A stretch of 64,000 nt of DNA from Palsa-504 sp963808615 (GTDB taxonomy: Bacteria; Actinomycetota; Actinomycetes; Streptosporangiales; Streptosporangiaceae): assembly GCA_963808615.1 (NCBI GenBank), contig CAWEGV010000013.1, positions 186,001-250,000 of the forward strand, in the 5' to 3' direction. Position numbers and translations under genes: made by a program. Each line of letters opens with the position of its first letter. Within the stretch, counting starts at the first letter, position 1. Below the pieces are notes generated by a model. It had not been told where the DNA came from. It worked only from the letters and a program-made list of their open reading frames with translations, and ran no database searches. Below are positions 27,278-36,391 of this stretch, in pieces.

Positions 27278-28450
27278 ATGCTGCAGCGGGACATAAGCGG
27301 CGACGCTGGACTTGCACCGAAGCCAGCCAGGCCGGCGGCCGGCGGCCCGCTGGACGGGGCGCGCTGGCGGCGCCCCGACCTCAGTCCAGACGACCTGGCC
27401 GCGCTCGGCATGTGGGCCGCCGCGCACCTGGCACTTTTCGTCCTCGCCTGGGCTGCAGCGTGGGTGTACCGCGCCGCACCCAGCCACGCGCCGCTGACCG
27501 GGGTGTTCGAACACTGGGATGCGGTGCTGCTGCGGAACATCGCCCAGTATGGCTACTTCTCGCCGCACACTACGGCGCATAACACCGCGTTCTTTCCCGG
27601 CTATCCGGCGGCGCTGGCGGCGGCGCACCTGATCCTGCGCAACTGGGTGCTGGCCGAGCTGATCCTCTCCGGGATCGCGGGCTGCTCCGTCGTGGTCTCG
27701 CTGTCCCGGCTCGCCGGCGGGCGCCGTGCGGTGCTCTACCTCCTCACCGCACCCGCCGCGATCTTCCTCATGGTCGGATACACCGAGTGCTTGTTCCTGG
27801 CGTTCGCGATCCCCGCCTGGCACGCCGCGGCCCGCGGCCGTTGGTGGCGTGCCGCGCTGCTGGCGGGACTGTCCGGACTGGTGCGCCCGGACGCCGTCTT
27901 CCTGATCCCGGCGCTGGCCGTGATGGCACTGACCGGCCCGCGCGGGGCGTGGCTGGCGAACGCCGGGAAAGCCTGCTGTGCCCTCGCCGGGCCCGCGGTC
28001 TACGAGATCTACCTGAAGGTGCACACTGGCACCTGGGAAGCCTGGACCAAGGCGCAGCAGGCCGGCTGGGACCTGCATCTGGTCACCCCGGTCCGGGCGC
28101 TGAAGACCACCTGGTGGGCCGCATTCCGGCACCCGTTCACGGCCGCCTACGCGTTCGAGTTCCAGCTGGAGCTCGCCGCGATGGCCGCGATGCTCCTGGC
28201 CGCGCTCGCATTCCTGTGGTGGCGCCGCTGGCCCGAGGCCGTGTACTGCGGGCTGGCCGTGCTCGCGCTCGGCACGTCTACCTGGTATCAGGCCTGCCCG
28301 CGCACGCTCTTGGTGCTGTTCCCGGCCTGGATCGCGCTCGCCCGGCTTGACGCGCGCTGGCCCTGGATCCGGTACGTGTACCTCAGCGTGAGCGCGCCGC
28401 TCGCCGCCGTGATAGGGCTGCTGTTCCTGACGTACCAGTGGGCCGGCTGA
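27278..28450 (+). CDS. PIG-V-like membrane mannosyltransferase
   Basis: A 390-residue polytopic protein with about nine hydrophobic helices. The luminal-side motif FEHWDAVLLRNIAQYGY near residue 85 (with a D after H-W) and AFFPGYPAALAAAH are typical of the GT76/PIG-V group, which transfers mannose from polyprenyl-phosphate-mannose. TECLFLAFAIPAWHA is also conserved. GGGGGAC lies just before the ATG at 27278. In actinobacteria these enzymes glycosylate lipids or exported proteins. No glycan genes are adjacent; GT2/GT87 genes lie at 56-59 kb. Confidence 0.8.
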   Translation: MLQRDISGDAGLAPKPARPAAGGPLDGARWRRPDLSPDDLAALGMWAAAHLALFVLAWAAAWVYRAAPSHAPLTGVFEHWDAVLLRNIAQYGYFSPHTTAHNTAFFPGYPAALAAAHLILRNWVLAELILSGIAGCSVVVSLSRLAGGRRAVLYLLTAPAAIFLMVGYTECLFLAFAIPAWHAAARGRWWRAALLAGLSGLVRPDAVFLIPALAVMALTGPRGAWLANAGKACCALAGPAVYEIYLKVHTGTWEAWTKAQQAGWDLHLVTPVRALKTTWWAAFRHPFTAAYAFEFQLELAAMAAMLLAALAFLWWRRWPEAVYCGLAVLALGTSTWYQACPRTLLVLFPAWIALARLDARWPWIRYVYLSVSAPLAAVIGLLFLTYQWAG

Positions 28451-29122
28451 GGCCCGCGCTTCACGACCCGCCGGGCGCGCGGCCGTGGCCTGTCAGGGAA
28501 ATGCGCGGCCCGGTCTGGGCATCACGACGCTGAGCCCCATTATGCCTGAACCCTAACACGGCAGAATACTGCAGGCAGGAGGTGTTTTTCCGGTAATTTC
28601 CTGATTAGCCTCGTTATAAAAGATCTTAATATGCGAGAAACAATTTAGCGGGCCGGGAAGATTGCTCCGCCGCGAAATGGGTGTACTATGGTAGGTCTGT
28701 CAGCCCCTAGACCCCGGGACGACTACCGGTGAATCGTGGGGGGCATCCGGAATCTCCCTCCGGCTGCGTAGGCCGGGCACTGGGGCGTTGTGGCCCCTTA
28801 TGATCCGTATTCTCCTGGAAAGCCATCGCGGAAGGGTACGTGCATGAGAAAAATCGGCAGCAGCCGCGCCTCGCACGGAACGTCGGCTACTTCTGCCTGC
28901 GGCTAGGGCGACTAGGGGATATCGGCGTGATAATGGCGTCGTGGAGCATATTCGCGGCTATCGATAGTTCGGCGTATTTCCCCTCACGATCAACTGTCGC
29001 GGCATCTAACGGCAACTGATCCACACAAAAATTGATAATTGCATTTGGCTATAAATTGACATAGGTGTCTCAGGCAGCGGTCGGTATTTGCCTTAATCCG
29101 GAGAGCGGAGGAAAGCGACGGA
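28451..29122. other. Long intergenic region with possible structured leader
   Basis: This 670-bp gap is more AT-rich than its surroundings. From about 28690 to 28800 several short GC-rich palindromic blocks occur, with GGTGAATC (near 28730) and GCGTAGGC (near 28769). These recall pieces of the c-di-AMP (ydaO) riboswitch, but the full consensus is not met. A 20-codon frame with a good ribosome site follows at 28844. The last 150 bp include AT-rich stretches that may hold the promoter for the gene at 29123. Confidence 0.35.
28844..28906 (+). CDS. Possible 20-residue peptide
   Basis: ATG at 28844 has GGAAGGG about 7-10 nt upstream, a better ribosome site than many genes here. The peptide begins MRKIGSSRASHG and ends in a Ser/Thr/Cys-rich tail (TSATSACG). 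It could be a leader peptide, a modified-peptide precursor or a chance frame. No modifying enzyme is adjacent. Confidence 0.25.
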   Translation: MRKIGSSRASHGTSATSACG

Positions 29123-29449
29123 ATGAAGGACGGTGCATCTAAAGCAGGTGGCCCGAGTGAGATTGAACAGCTTGCCGACGAGCTGTCCTTGCGCGATCTG
29201 CATGTCACTCTCGCGCCCGATGGCAACAATGAGCTCGTGCTTGAGGTGATTAACTCCCGGCTAGATCTCATGGGCGCCGTACGCGCTGGCCGGGTCTACT
29301 GGCGTGACGGCGCGTTCTGGTGGTCGCGGCTGGCCGAGCCGGAGCGGCTGCCGGATGTCACCAAGGCGGTCGAGCGCATCACCGCGTCGTTGCGGTGGTC
29401 GCGTCAGTATTCCGCCCTGGTGCCTCCGTTACGGCCGGATGACAGCTGA
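29123..29449 (+). CDS. Hypothetical 108-residue protein
   Basis: A soluble protein with SEIEQLADELSLRDLHVTLA at the start and VYWRDGAFWWSRLAEPERL, then VTKAVERITASLRW. GGAGG lies about 9 nt before the ATG. It resembles short actinomycete proteins of unknown function that carry a W-x-x-G-x-F-W-W core. It lies downstream of a long regulatory-looking gap and 520 bp before the GAF-ANTAR pair. No function can be assigned. Confidence 0.6.
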   Translation: MKDGASKAGGPSEIEQLADELSLRDLHVTLAPDGNNELVLEVINSRLDLMGAVRAGRVYWRDGAFWWSRLAEPERLPDVTKAVERITASLRWSRQYSALVPPLRPDDS

Positions 29450-29971
29450 GCCGTCGACCGGCCCCGGGAATCCACGCTCCCTAGGACTCGATTCCTCTGT
29501 CTGGGTGGGCGGGCTTCTCGCCCCGGCACCGCGGTACCACGGGTAATCCTCTTCCCTGTTGTGCCCGTCTCCACGTAGCCGGGGCGACGCCGCGCGGCCT
29601 TCCCTTGCCCTTGCCATGTCGCGCCGGCAAACGCGAACCTGGGAGGCCTGTGCCTGTGGGGAGGCCGCGCGGCTCCCAAGACGGGCGCTCCTGTCCAAGA
29701 GCGCCCGAGGTGCGGCGGCTCCGCCCAGCTCAAGCCTGGCGCAGACCGGGGTGTCTGGGCAGAGGAGCAGCGGAGGCGCCGCACCGCGCTGCTGCCCGGC
29801 ACCGACATGCCGCTGCCGTATTAGCGGCCGTGATAGACAGTCTCGGTCAAGCCGTCTCCCAGGCCGCGACCGCCGCGACGTCATCACCAACGACCCGCCA
29901 GGTCTGGGTTTGGAGGGTTACGGTGAGGAAAGACACGCTGATGCTGCGTCGCGGTCCGGCGAGGAGGCGAT
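29450..29971. other. Intergenic region, no gene seen
   Basis: Frames on both strands are open but have no recognisable domain, no good ribosome site and a biased Arg/Pro/Ser composition typical of shadow frames. GAGGAGG at its right end serves the GAF-ANTAR gene. Confidence 0.4.
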
Positions 29972-30682
29972 GTGCGGGAGGACAGACGGCGGATCCGTAT
30001 CATGGCGGCGGTGACCGGGGCGGACGCCACGGCTGGTGCGGGCGAGCTGGTACAGCGGTTGTGCCGGTTCGTGGTGGACGATATGGCGCTGTCGGGGTGT
30101 GCCCTGGTGCTGATGTCAGGGACGGATTCGGCCAGTGTGCTGGCCGGGGCGGGGCGGCACGCCCGGACGGTCACCGGGCTGCAGATGGAGCTGGGCGAGG
30201 GCCCATGCCTGCATGCTCATGCCTACGGGATTCCGGTGCTGCTGCCGGACCTGTCAGCGGAGAACGCGAACCGCTGGCCGGCCTTCGCGGCGGCGGCCCT
30301 GGCGGCCGGCGTGCACGCCGAGTTCTCCCTGCCGCTGACCGTGGGGCCTGGCGGTATCGGCACCTTCGACCTGTGCCGTGACCGGCCGGGCATGCTCAGT
30401 GACGACCACCTGGCGGATGCTCTCGTGGCGGCGGACATCGCCCGTGATGCAGTGCTGTACCAGCAGTACGTACCGGGGGCGCCGGCCCCGACGGAGCTGC
30501 TGGCCACGGCTGGCACGGACCGGATCGTCATCCATCAGGCGACCGGGATGATCGCCGCGCAGCTGGATGACAGCATCGCCAACGCGCTGGCCCGGCTGCG
30601 CGCCGCTGCGTTCGCGAGCGGGCGCTCGATGTACGACGTTGCCCAGGACGTCGTCGAACGGCGGGTGCGGTTCGATGAGTGA
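29972..30682 (+). CDS. GAF-ANTAR transcription antiterminator (first of two)
   Basis: A 236-residue protein. The GAF domain lies at about 20-160 (with MELGEGPCLHAHAYGIPVLL and ANRWPAFAAAALAAGV) and the ANTAR RNA-binding domain at about 175-232 (IHQATGMIAAQLDDSIANAL, then SGRSMYDVAQDVVER). ANTAR proteins bind paired RNA hairpins and prevent termination. The start GTG at 29972 has GAGGAGG 5 nt upstream; ATG at 30002 is the alternative. The stop overlaps the next GAF-ANTAR gene by 8 bp. The ligand of the GAF domain is unknown. Confidence 0.85.
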   Translation: MREDRRRIRIMAAVTGADATAGAGELVQRLCRFVVDDMALSGCALVLMSGTDSASVLAGAGRHARTVTGLQMELGEGPCLHAHAYGIPVLLPDLSAENANRWPAFAAAALAAGVHAEFSLPLTVGPGGIGTFDLCRDRPGMLSDDHLADALVAADIARDAVLYQQYVPGAPAPTELLATAGTDRIVIHQATGMIAAQLDDSIANALARLRAAAFASGRSMYDVAQDVVERRVRFDE

Positions 30683-31481
30683 GACCGGCGCCGGGCGCCC
30701 CGCCTGGCCCCAGGATTCCGGCCGGGGTAGCCGCGAGGATGACGCTGTCCGCGAGGCCATGCTGGCCCGGGCCTTCGTCCGCTTGGCAGACACACTGGCC
30801 AGCGACTTTGACATTGTCGATTTCCTGTACGGCCTGTCCGCCGACTCGGTCGAGATCCTCCGGGCCGCGGCAGCCGGGGTCATGCTGGCCGACGCGCGCG
30901 GCGAGTTGCGGCTGATCGCCTCCTCAGACGAGCGGATGCGGCTGCTCGAGCTCTTCGAGCTCCAAGGCGCGCAGGGCCCGTGCCTGGACGCCTACTCCTC
31001 CGGCCGGGCCGTCCAGGCCAGCGCAGCCGACAGCCGCGCCCGCTGGCCGGTCTTCGCCCCGCAAGCCTCCGATGCAGGCTTCCAGCTCATGTGCGCTGTC
31101 CCGCTGCGTGTACGCACCGACGTCATCGGAGCCCTGAACCTGTTCCGCGGCAGCGACGAGCCATTCACCAGCACCGAGATGGAGGTAGCCCAAGCCATGG
31201 CGAAGATGGCAGCGATCGGGCTGATCCAGGAACGGGCGGTCAGGGAACGCAACCTGCTGGCCGCGCAGCTGCAGGCGGCGCTTAACAGCCGGGTGATCAT
31301 CGAGCAGGCCAAGGGAATGATCGCCGAATACCTCACCATGACCGTGGACGACGCATTCGAGATGCTGAGGAACTACGCGCGCTACAACCACCGCAAGATC
31401 TCCGAAGTCGCCAGCGACGTGGTAGACCGGAGGATCCCGAGCGCCACACTGGCCCGGCGGCGACCCGGCCGGCGTTTTTAA
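30675..31481 (+). CDS. GAF-ANTAR transcription antiterminator (second of two)
   Basis: A 268-residue protein with an N-terminal extension, a GAF domain at about 35-185 (LQGAQGPCLDAYSSGRAVQA, FQLMCAVPLRVRTDVIGALN) and ANTAR at about 200-255 (LNSRVIIEQAKGMIAEYLTM, then FEMLRNYARYNHRKISEVAS). It starts at ATG 30675 inside the end of the first gene, so the two are co-translated and may form heterodimers. The ANTAR domain is closer to the consensus than that of the first gene. Confidence 0.9.
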   Translation: MSETGAGRPAWPQDSGRGSREDDAVREAMLARAFVRLADTLASDFDIVDFLYGLSADSVEILRAAAAGVMLADARGELRLIASSDERMRLLELFELQGAQGPCLDAYSSGRAVQASAADSRARWPVFAPQASDAGFQLMCAVPLRVRTDVIGALNLFRGSDEPFTSTEMEVAQAMAKMAAIGLIQERAVRERNLLAAQLQAALNSRVIIEQAKGMIAEYLTMTVDDAFEMLRNYARYNHRKISEVASDVVDRRIPSATLARRRPGRRF

Positions 31482-31832
31482 GTGGCTCGTCACGCGTTCC
31501 CGAGCGGGCCCGGGCCGGGGACCGGCTAGCGGCCCTGCGCTACGACAGGCTGCGGCTGGCCAAAGGAGATCCAGCTCAACACGCGGTCCCAGTTCTGCAT
31601 CCGCACCGCCGCCCTGGCCGGCGGGCGTCCCCAGGCGGCATCACCATCCGCACCCGCTGGCTCGCCTGGCCGAGCACGGAAATGACAGGTGAATACGTTC
31701 CGGGCTTGCGTACGGATACCGGCGTCATCGCGTGAGCTGTCCGCCGACTCACCATGGAAGCGACAAGGTGTCGTGTGAGGGCAGCTCTGACATGCCCGGC
31801 AAATCGACTTATCTCCCTGGTCAGGGGTGATA
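31482..31832. other. Intergenic region, nothing recognised
   Basis: No convincing gene or structure in 350 bp. It marks the left edge of the accessory region that follows. Confidence 0.4.
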
Positions 31833-32164
31833 TCAGCTGGCCACGGTCTGGCCCTTGCGCGGCCCGTCGCTGATGCCCAGCTCGACGGTAGTGTCGGCGT
31901 GGGTGCCGATTGCTTCCCAGATGATGTGGGTCTGGCCAGGCGTGATCTCCGCACCGAAGCGGAATAGCGCCCGGCCGTCCTTGGCCCAGGTCAGGGACCA
32001 GATCTCGGTGTTGGCGAGCTTGTGCACGCGGAGTTCGGGGCTGAAGCCCTCACCAGCCTCGAGGTCGGCGATGAACACCGCGACAGCGCTCCGGAACGCG
32101 GCCCGCTGCGTCGCGTTGAGCTTTGCGCGGGCGTCAGCACGATCCGCCCGTTCTCGTCGGTCAC
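31833..32164 (-). pseudogene. Frameshifted small toxin-like protein
   Basis: From GTG 32164 the frame gives VTDENGRIVLTP. A shift near 32125 is then needed to continue into ARAKLNATQRAAFRSAVAVF and the 81-codon frame with LANTEIWSLTWAKDGRALFR and TPGQTHIIWEAIGTHA. The W-x-x-x-W-A-x-D-G-R-A-x-F and H-I-I-W-x-x-I-G-T-H segments resemble small RelE-superfamily-like cytotoxic proteins found next to antitoxins. No antitoxin gene can be read nearby. The assignment is tentative. Confidence 0.4.
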
Positions 32165-32518
32165 GATGAACTCATCGCCTTCTTCAAGACGCGGCGCCTG
32201 CGCGGGCTACGAATGGCAGACGACCGTATCGTTCTGCTCACCCGACTTCGCTGGCTTCGGGATAGCGGGCCTGAGAGGCTTTTTCGACAGGATTCATGTC
32301 AGCATCGACGGCTGCCTGGAGATGGTCGACCTCGAACCGCATGACGATCGACTGCGGCGGCTCGGTCTTGGCAGCGACGGCAAATCATCGTGAAGGCGAT
32401 CGCCGGCCGCTGGAGTGCTACCACTGCTCGTTCGGCGCAGAAAAAGGACGAGCGGCTCCGGCGGCCCGGTACGGGCGCATGGCGCGCAAGCCGATCCGGG
32501 CGAGCAGCCCTCGCTTTG

Positions 32519-34510
32519 TCAGCGACCGCGGCGTTTCCCCCGGCCGGGACGGCGCGCGGGGGCGTTCCGGACGGCGCGCGGACGGGACGGCTCGCCGAGG
32601 ATCGGCTCGGCGACCAGCACCCGGAAATCCTCGAGCGTCTCGCACGCCGGGTAGCCGGAGTCACGCACGGCGCGGACCACATCCTGCCGCTGGGAGCGGG
32701 GCAGCTCCGCAAGCTGTTCCCGCACCGCGTCCGGGCCCCCCATCTCCAGCAATTCCAGGACGCTTCCGGCCATCAGCCAGGCGGCCTCCGCCGGGCTCAC
32801 CTCGTCAGGCCTGCGGTCCTGTTTTTCCGCGAGCAGGGCGACCGGCCCGAGCTCCGGGTCACGCAGCAGGCTGGCCAGCAGCTTGTCTCCCTCCGGGACG
32901 GCGTTGACGAGGGCCTGCAGGATCGGGACCCGCCGGGAAACGAACGGGCAGTCGCGGATCGCCTGCACGAGCGGATCCAGCGAGCCGCCGTGCGCGGCCC
33001 GCCAGATCGCGATCTCCTCCGCCCCCGTCTCGGGCGTGTAATGCTCCGCGACCGTGCCGAGCAACTCCGCCGGCGAGGCGTCCGCTAGGTCCCCGACGAG
33101 CCCGGCTTCCCTGCCCTCGGCCAGCATGCGCTGCCGCATCGCGCGGGTGCCCAGCGGCGTGAGGCTCACCAGGCGCCCCGGCTCGGCCAGCCGCTCCCGC
33201 AGCGCGTCGGCCCGCTCGCCGCTGAACGGGCCGTCCGCCTCGTCCAGGTCTTCAGAAAACACGCCGCCAGCCACGCCATGCGTCGAGGTCACCGCCCCGA
33301 GCGCCTCGAAGGCGTCGAAGATGTTCTCCAGGTCGTTATCCACCCGCCCCCGCAGGCCCATCTGGGACAGCGGGCCGAGCGAGTCCACGTCGAAATGGGC
33401 CCGGATCGTTTCCCACACCGACTCCGCGAGGCGGGCCACCGGAACCGCCTCGTCCATGCTGTAGATCGCGGCCAGCACGTCGGGCACGATCACGTCGAAC
33501 AGGCGCTGTACCGGCGAGGGCGGCTCGTCCGCCCAGATGGGACGGCAGACGGCGTCGCCGAGATCGAACACGGCCTCGAACGCGCGCTGCCACAGGGCCT
33601 CAGCGTCGGCCAGCACCGGCCGCGCCTTCGCCACCGGCACCAGGCGCGTGCCCTGCTTGCGGACCAGGCGCGCCTTCTTCGCCCAGTTCACGACCAGGTC
33701 CAGGCCCGGCAGCTCGGCAGCGCTATGGAACCTCAGGCCCTCGTCGCCGGTCCCGAGCAGCGCGATCAGCTCACGGGCATCGGCGGGCCTGACGTTCCCG
33801 GCCGGCGTGAGCGCCCGGCCCGCCGGGCCGAGCCATCCCGCGAAGGCACGAAGCTGCCCGACAACCTTGCTGCGTTCGGCCGCCGCGACGAGTACCTCCG
33901 GAGCCGGCAGGCGCACGGGAAGCTGGGCGAATTTCCGCTCCTGGCCCGGAGCGGGCCGGCCCAGCTGCCGCTCGAGCGCACGCCCCAGCAGATCCTCGTC
34001 GAGCGTCAGCCGGCCATCCCGGACATCGGCCAGAAATGCGTCCAGCGCCTCTAGATCGCCGATGTCCACGCCCCGGTCCCGAGCGGACATCGCCACCGCC
34101 TTCGCCATCCCGTACCGTTCCTGGTCGCCGATCGCGTCAGCGAACTCCTTCGCGACGGCGTCGATGGCGTGCTCGTTTTCCTCGATCGCGGCGCCCCGCG
34201 GGTCGCGCAGCCCCTGAGCGTCCAGGTAGCGCAGCACGGTCCGCAGCGTCTCGGGCGCGGCCATCAGGTCCCCTTCGGGAGCCGTGACCTTCTCCGGGAT
34301 CCACTCCAGCAGCGCCCGGCGTACCTGCGCAGGGGTCCAGTAGCCGAGCCGCCCGTCCGAGCTGAAGTGCCGCGAGTCCAGCAGCGCCCCGGCCAGCGGA
34401 AGCGACATCACCAGGCCGTTCGCCCCGGCCCAGGCTCCGCACCGCCTCAGTAGCAGCTCACGGGCGGCCAGGTAAGCGTCAGTGTCCTCGATCTCGTAAC
34501 AGGTCCGCAC
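32519..34510 (-). CDS. 663-residue protein of unknown function (module gene B, intact copy)
   Basis: A large soluble protein with no signal peptide, membrane helix or recognised catalytic motif. It begins MRTCYEIEDTDAYLAARELL, has a central region resembling winged-helix repeats (ADARELIALLGTGDEGLRFH, NWAKKARLVRKQGTRLVPVA), a helical C-terminal half (FDAFEALGAVTSTHGVAGGV; GLVGDLADASPAELLGTVAE) and a basic tail (ARRPGRGKRRGR). The style recalls large actinobacterial proteins of unknown function. Two broken copies lie at 36843 and 39963. The 231-residue gene at 34624 precedes it, 113 bp upstream, and that pairing is repeated at 39963-44099, which implies a functional link. No function is proposed. 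Confidence 0.75.
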   Translation of the reverse strand: MRTCYEIEDTDAYLAARELLLRRCGAWAGANGLVMSLPLAGALLDSRHFSSDGRLGYWTPAQVRRALLEWIPEKVTAPEGDLMAAPETLRTVLRYLDAQGLRDPRGAAIEENEHAIDAVAKEFADAIGDQERYGMAKAVAMSARDRGVDIGDLEALDAFLADVRDGRLTLDEDLLGRALERQLGRPAPGQERKFAQLPVRLPAPEVLVAAAERSKVVGQLRAFAGWLGPAGRALTPAGNVRPADARELIALLGTGDEGLRFHSAAELPGLDLVVNWAKKARLVRKQGTRLVPVAKARPVLADAEALWQRAFEAVFDLGDAVCRPIWADEPPSPVQRLFDVIVPDVLAAIYSMDEAVPVARLAESVWETIRAHFDVDSLGPLSQMGLRGRVDNDLENIFDAFEALGAVTSTHGVAGGVFSEDLDEADGPFSGERADALRERLAEPGRLVSLTPLGTRAMRQRMLAEGREAGLVGDLADASPAELLGTVAEHYTPETGAEEIAIWRAAHGGSLDPLVQAIRDCPFVSRRVPILQALVNAVPEGDKLLASLLRDPELGPVALLAEKQDRRPDEVSPAEAAWLMAGSVLELLEMGGPDAVREQLAELPRSQRQDVVRAVRDSGYPACETLEDFRVLVAEPILGEPSRPRAVRNAPARRPGRGKRRGR

Positions 34511-34925
34511 CGCTCAACCCTAGCTACCGGCCACCCACCAGGCCGCGCACTCCGCGATCTCGTCTCGGGACCTTCGGCGTGCGACCACGACAACCGGCTC
34601 GTCGATGCGGGATTCTCGTGCCGTCAGGACCGCAGTCCCACCAGGTAATGGAAGTTGCCGGCGCCGACGTTCTGGCGGAGCGTGTGCATGATGCGCCACG
34701 TGTCGTCATGGGGGCCTTCGATGTACATGGGCATTCCGTCCCTGCCGAACTCCAGGTCGCACACGCCGTCCCACTCACCGAGATGCCCGGCGGCCTTCGC
34801 GAAGTCCGCGTGCGGCTCGAACCCGAGCCCGCGAGCGTACCCGACCGCGCCGAACACGATCCGCTGGACGAGAACCAGCGGCACCTCCACGGGTGCCCCC
34901 GGATAACTGCGGAAGGCATCAGCAC
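32519..34925. repeat. Segmental duplication, copy 1
   Basis: The block from the stop of the 663-residue gene to the middle of the 231-residue gene is closely repeated at 39963-44099 (the latter with an IS1380 insertion). The shared block runs through both coding sequences and the spacer; its right limit is the sequence GGATAACTGCGGAAGG near 34904-34919. Confidence 0.7.
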
Positions 34926-35319
34926 AAAACGACGGGAGCTTCCTCCTCTCGACCGGCTTCGGCCCCCGGGCGTTCTTCACCCCCAGGCACCAGGTGTCGA
35001 CCAGGAACTCGCACACCCGCGCCGAACTTCCCCGCTCACGCGCAACGACCACGATGACCAGCCCAGATTCTTCTGTCTCGCCTGGTCCGGCGTCCGGCCA
35101 CTCCGGGTGGCCCGTGAACCGCACGCCCGACGACCAGCCCTGGTTGACCCAGCAGCCGATAAGCGGCGCCTCTTTCTCCTGGGGCTCGGCAGCGGCGAGC
35201 CGCCGGATCAGCGGCGTCACAGCCGCGGGGCGCACCTTGAGGGCGCGGGCGATCTCCTTCGGCGACCGTCCGCGAGCGCGGAGCTCGCGGACACGTTCCA
35301 GCAGTTCATCATCGGGCAT
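34624..35319 (-). CDS. 231-residue helix-turn-helix-like protein (module gene A)
   Basis: Residues about 3-40 form a helix-turn-helix-like segment (RARGRSPKEIARALKVRPAA, then VTPLIRRLAA). The rest is a conserved globular domain with WCLGVKNARGPKPVER, GYARGLGFEPHADFAKAAGH, LEFGRDGMPMYIEGPHDD and the end GNFHYLVGLRS. I chose ATG at 35319; GTG at 35352 is an alternative. It precedes the 663-residue gene in the same direction and a truncated second copy exists at 43807, again next to a 663-type gene. The function is unknown; DNA binding is inferred only from the N-terminal segment. Confidence 0.7.
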   Translation of the reverse strand: MPDDELLERVRELRARGRSPKEIARALKVRPAAVTPLIRRLAAAEPQEKEAPLIGCWVNQGWSSGVRFTGHPEWPDAGPGETEESGLVIVVVARERGSSARVCEFLVDTWCLGVKNARGPKPVERRKLPSFCADAFRSYPGAPVEVPLVLVQRIVFGAVGYARGLGFEPHADFAKAAGHLGEWDGVCDLEFGRDGMPMYIEGPHDDTWRIMHTLRQNVGAGNFHYLVGLRS

Positions 35320-35376
35320 TCCACCATGATCCCGGATTCCGGCACCCGGCACCCCGTGTTAGGCCCGACCGGGAAG

Positions 35377-36391
35377 TCATTCCGGCGGAGCCCAGCGGGC
35401 GCGGGCCTTCTCCAGGAAGCTTGGCTCCGGCTCGGGAGCCACTCCCGTGACGGCTTTCTCGAACTCGCGGATGAAGCCGGCCTTGCGGTAGTGGTTCGCG
35501 CGCACCTGGTCCACGAGCTGGTCCCAGCAGTCCGGGAGCCCGGCCACGGCGAAGCACCTCTGCGCCCGGCCGAAGTATTCCACCGCAGCGGCGTACTGCT
35601 TGCTCTTGCCCGCGTTCACGATGTCCAGACCGAGCGCGCGCCACAACCGGGCGGCTTGTTCCGGATACGACTCATCGAGGCCTTCCGCCGCCTCAACGGT
35701 GCGGTAGCTCGCGCGACTCAGGTGCTCGTCGGTGCACTGATCGATGACGCAGGCAAGACGCGCGGTCTCCTCCGTATCGACCAGGAGCGGGGCAGCACCG
35801 ATAGCGAGGCGCCCGACTGAACGGCCGCCTCGATCGCCCTGTCGTGCCAGGTCGTGCGCGCGGTCTCGGGAACCAGCTCCATGAGGGTCTGGTAGCTGTA
35901 GATGGTCGGTACCTGGGTGAAGTGCGACCACTCGTTCTGTATGGCTTCGTCATGGCGGCCGAGCACGATCAGCAGTTCGCGATGCTTCGCCCGGAGGTCG
36001 TAGCTGGTCTCGATGCCGAGGCCGCGTTCGGTCCAGGTCAGCGCCGCCGCGGGGTCGTCGTTTGCGGCCAGGATGGTGGCCATCGCGACGCAGTCCTTGG
36101 CGGTCAGGCCGGATCGTTCCGCCAGCGCGATGTACGCGCCGGCATCGCGCTGGGCGATGTAGACAGCACGAAGCAGAGTGTCGATCTGGCGCTGGATGAA
36201 CGCTGGCTCCGTTCCGGTGTCGAGGAGGCGCCTGAGGTGGCCGGCACATGCTGCCCGCAGTCAGGGTGGGCCTCCGCGATCCGCGCGGCGACCGATTCGA
36301 GCTCGTTGACACGGGAGAAGGACGCGTGTTCGGAGATGTAGCGGCCTGGGCGGAGAGCTTCCTCCATCGCGAGTTCGATGGCGGCGCTCAC
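35377..36391 (-). pseudogene. Frameshifted helical-repeat protein (SWIM-associated style)
   Basis: The start MSAAIELAMEEALRPGRYIS has its ATG overlapping the stop of the 115-residue gene. The frame then shifts near 36190, continues as ANDDPAAALTWTERGLGIET and HDEAIQNEWSHFTQVPTIYS, and shifts again near 35815 into YRTVEAAEGLDESYPEQAAR and FIREFEKAVTGVAPEPEPSF. Joined, it would be about 340 residues of TPR-like helices. The last part (paired helices with a basic R-A-N-H-Y-R-K-A segment) resembles the C-terminal repeats of SWIM-type proteins. It is the second gene of a leftward series with the genes at 36388 and 34624. Confidence 0.55.

Noticed and set aside
28690..28800. c-di-AMP (ydaO) riboswitch
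   Set aside because: Only short pieces (GGTGAATC, GTAGGC) fit; the conserved CGAACCCGUCAGCU-type segment is not present, so I list it only as a possible structured leader.
29559..30014. Open frame of about 150 codons before the GAF-ANTAR pair
   Set aside because: No ribosome site and no domain; Ser/Arg/Pro composition of a shadow frame.
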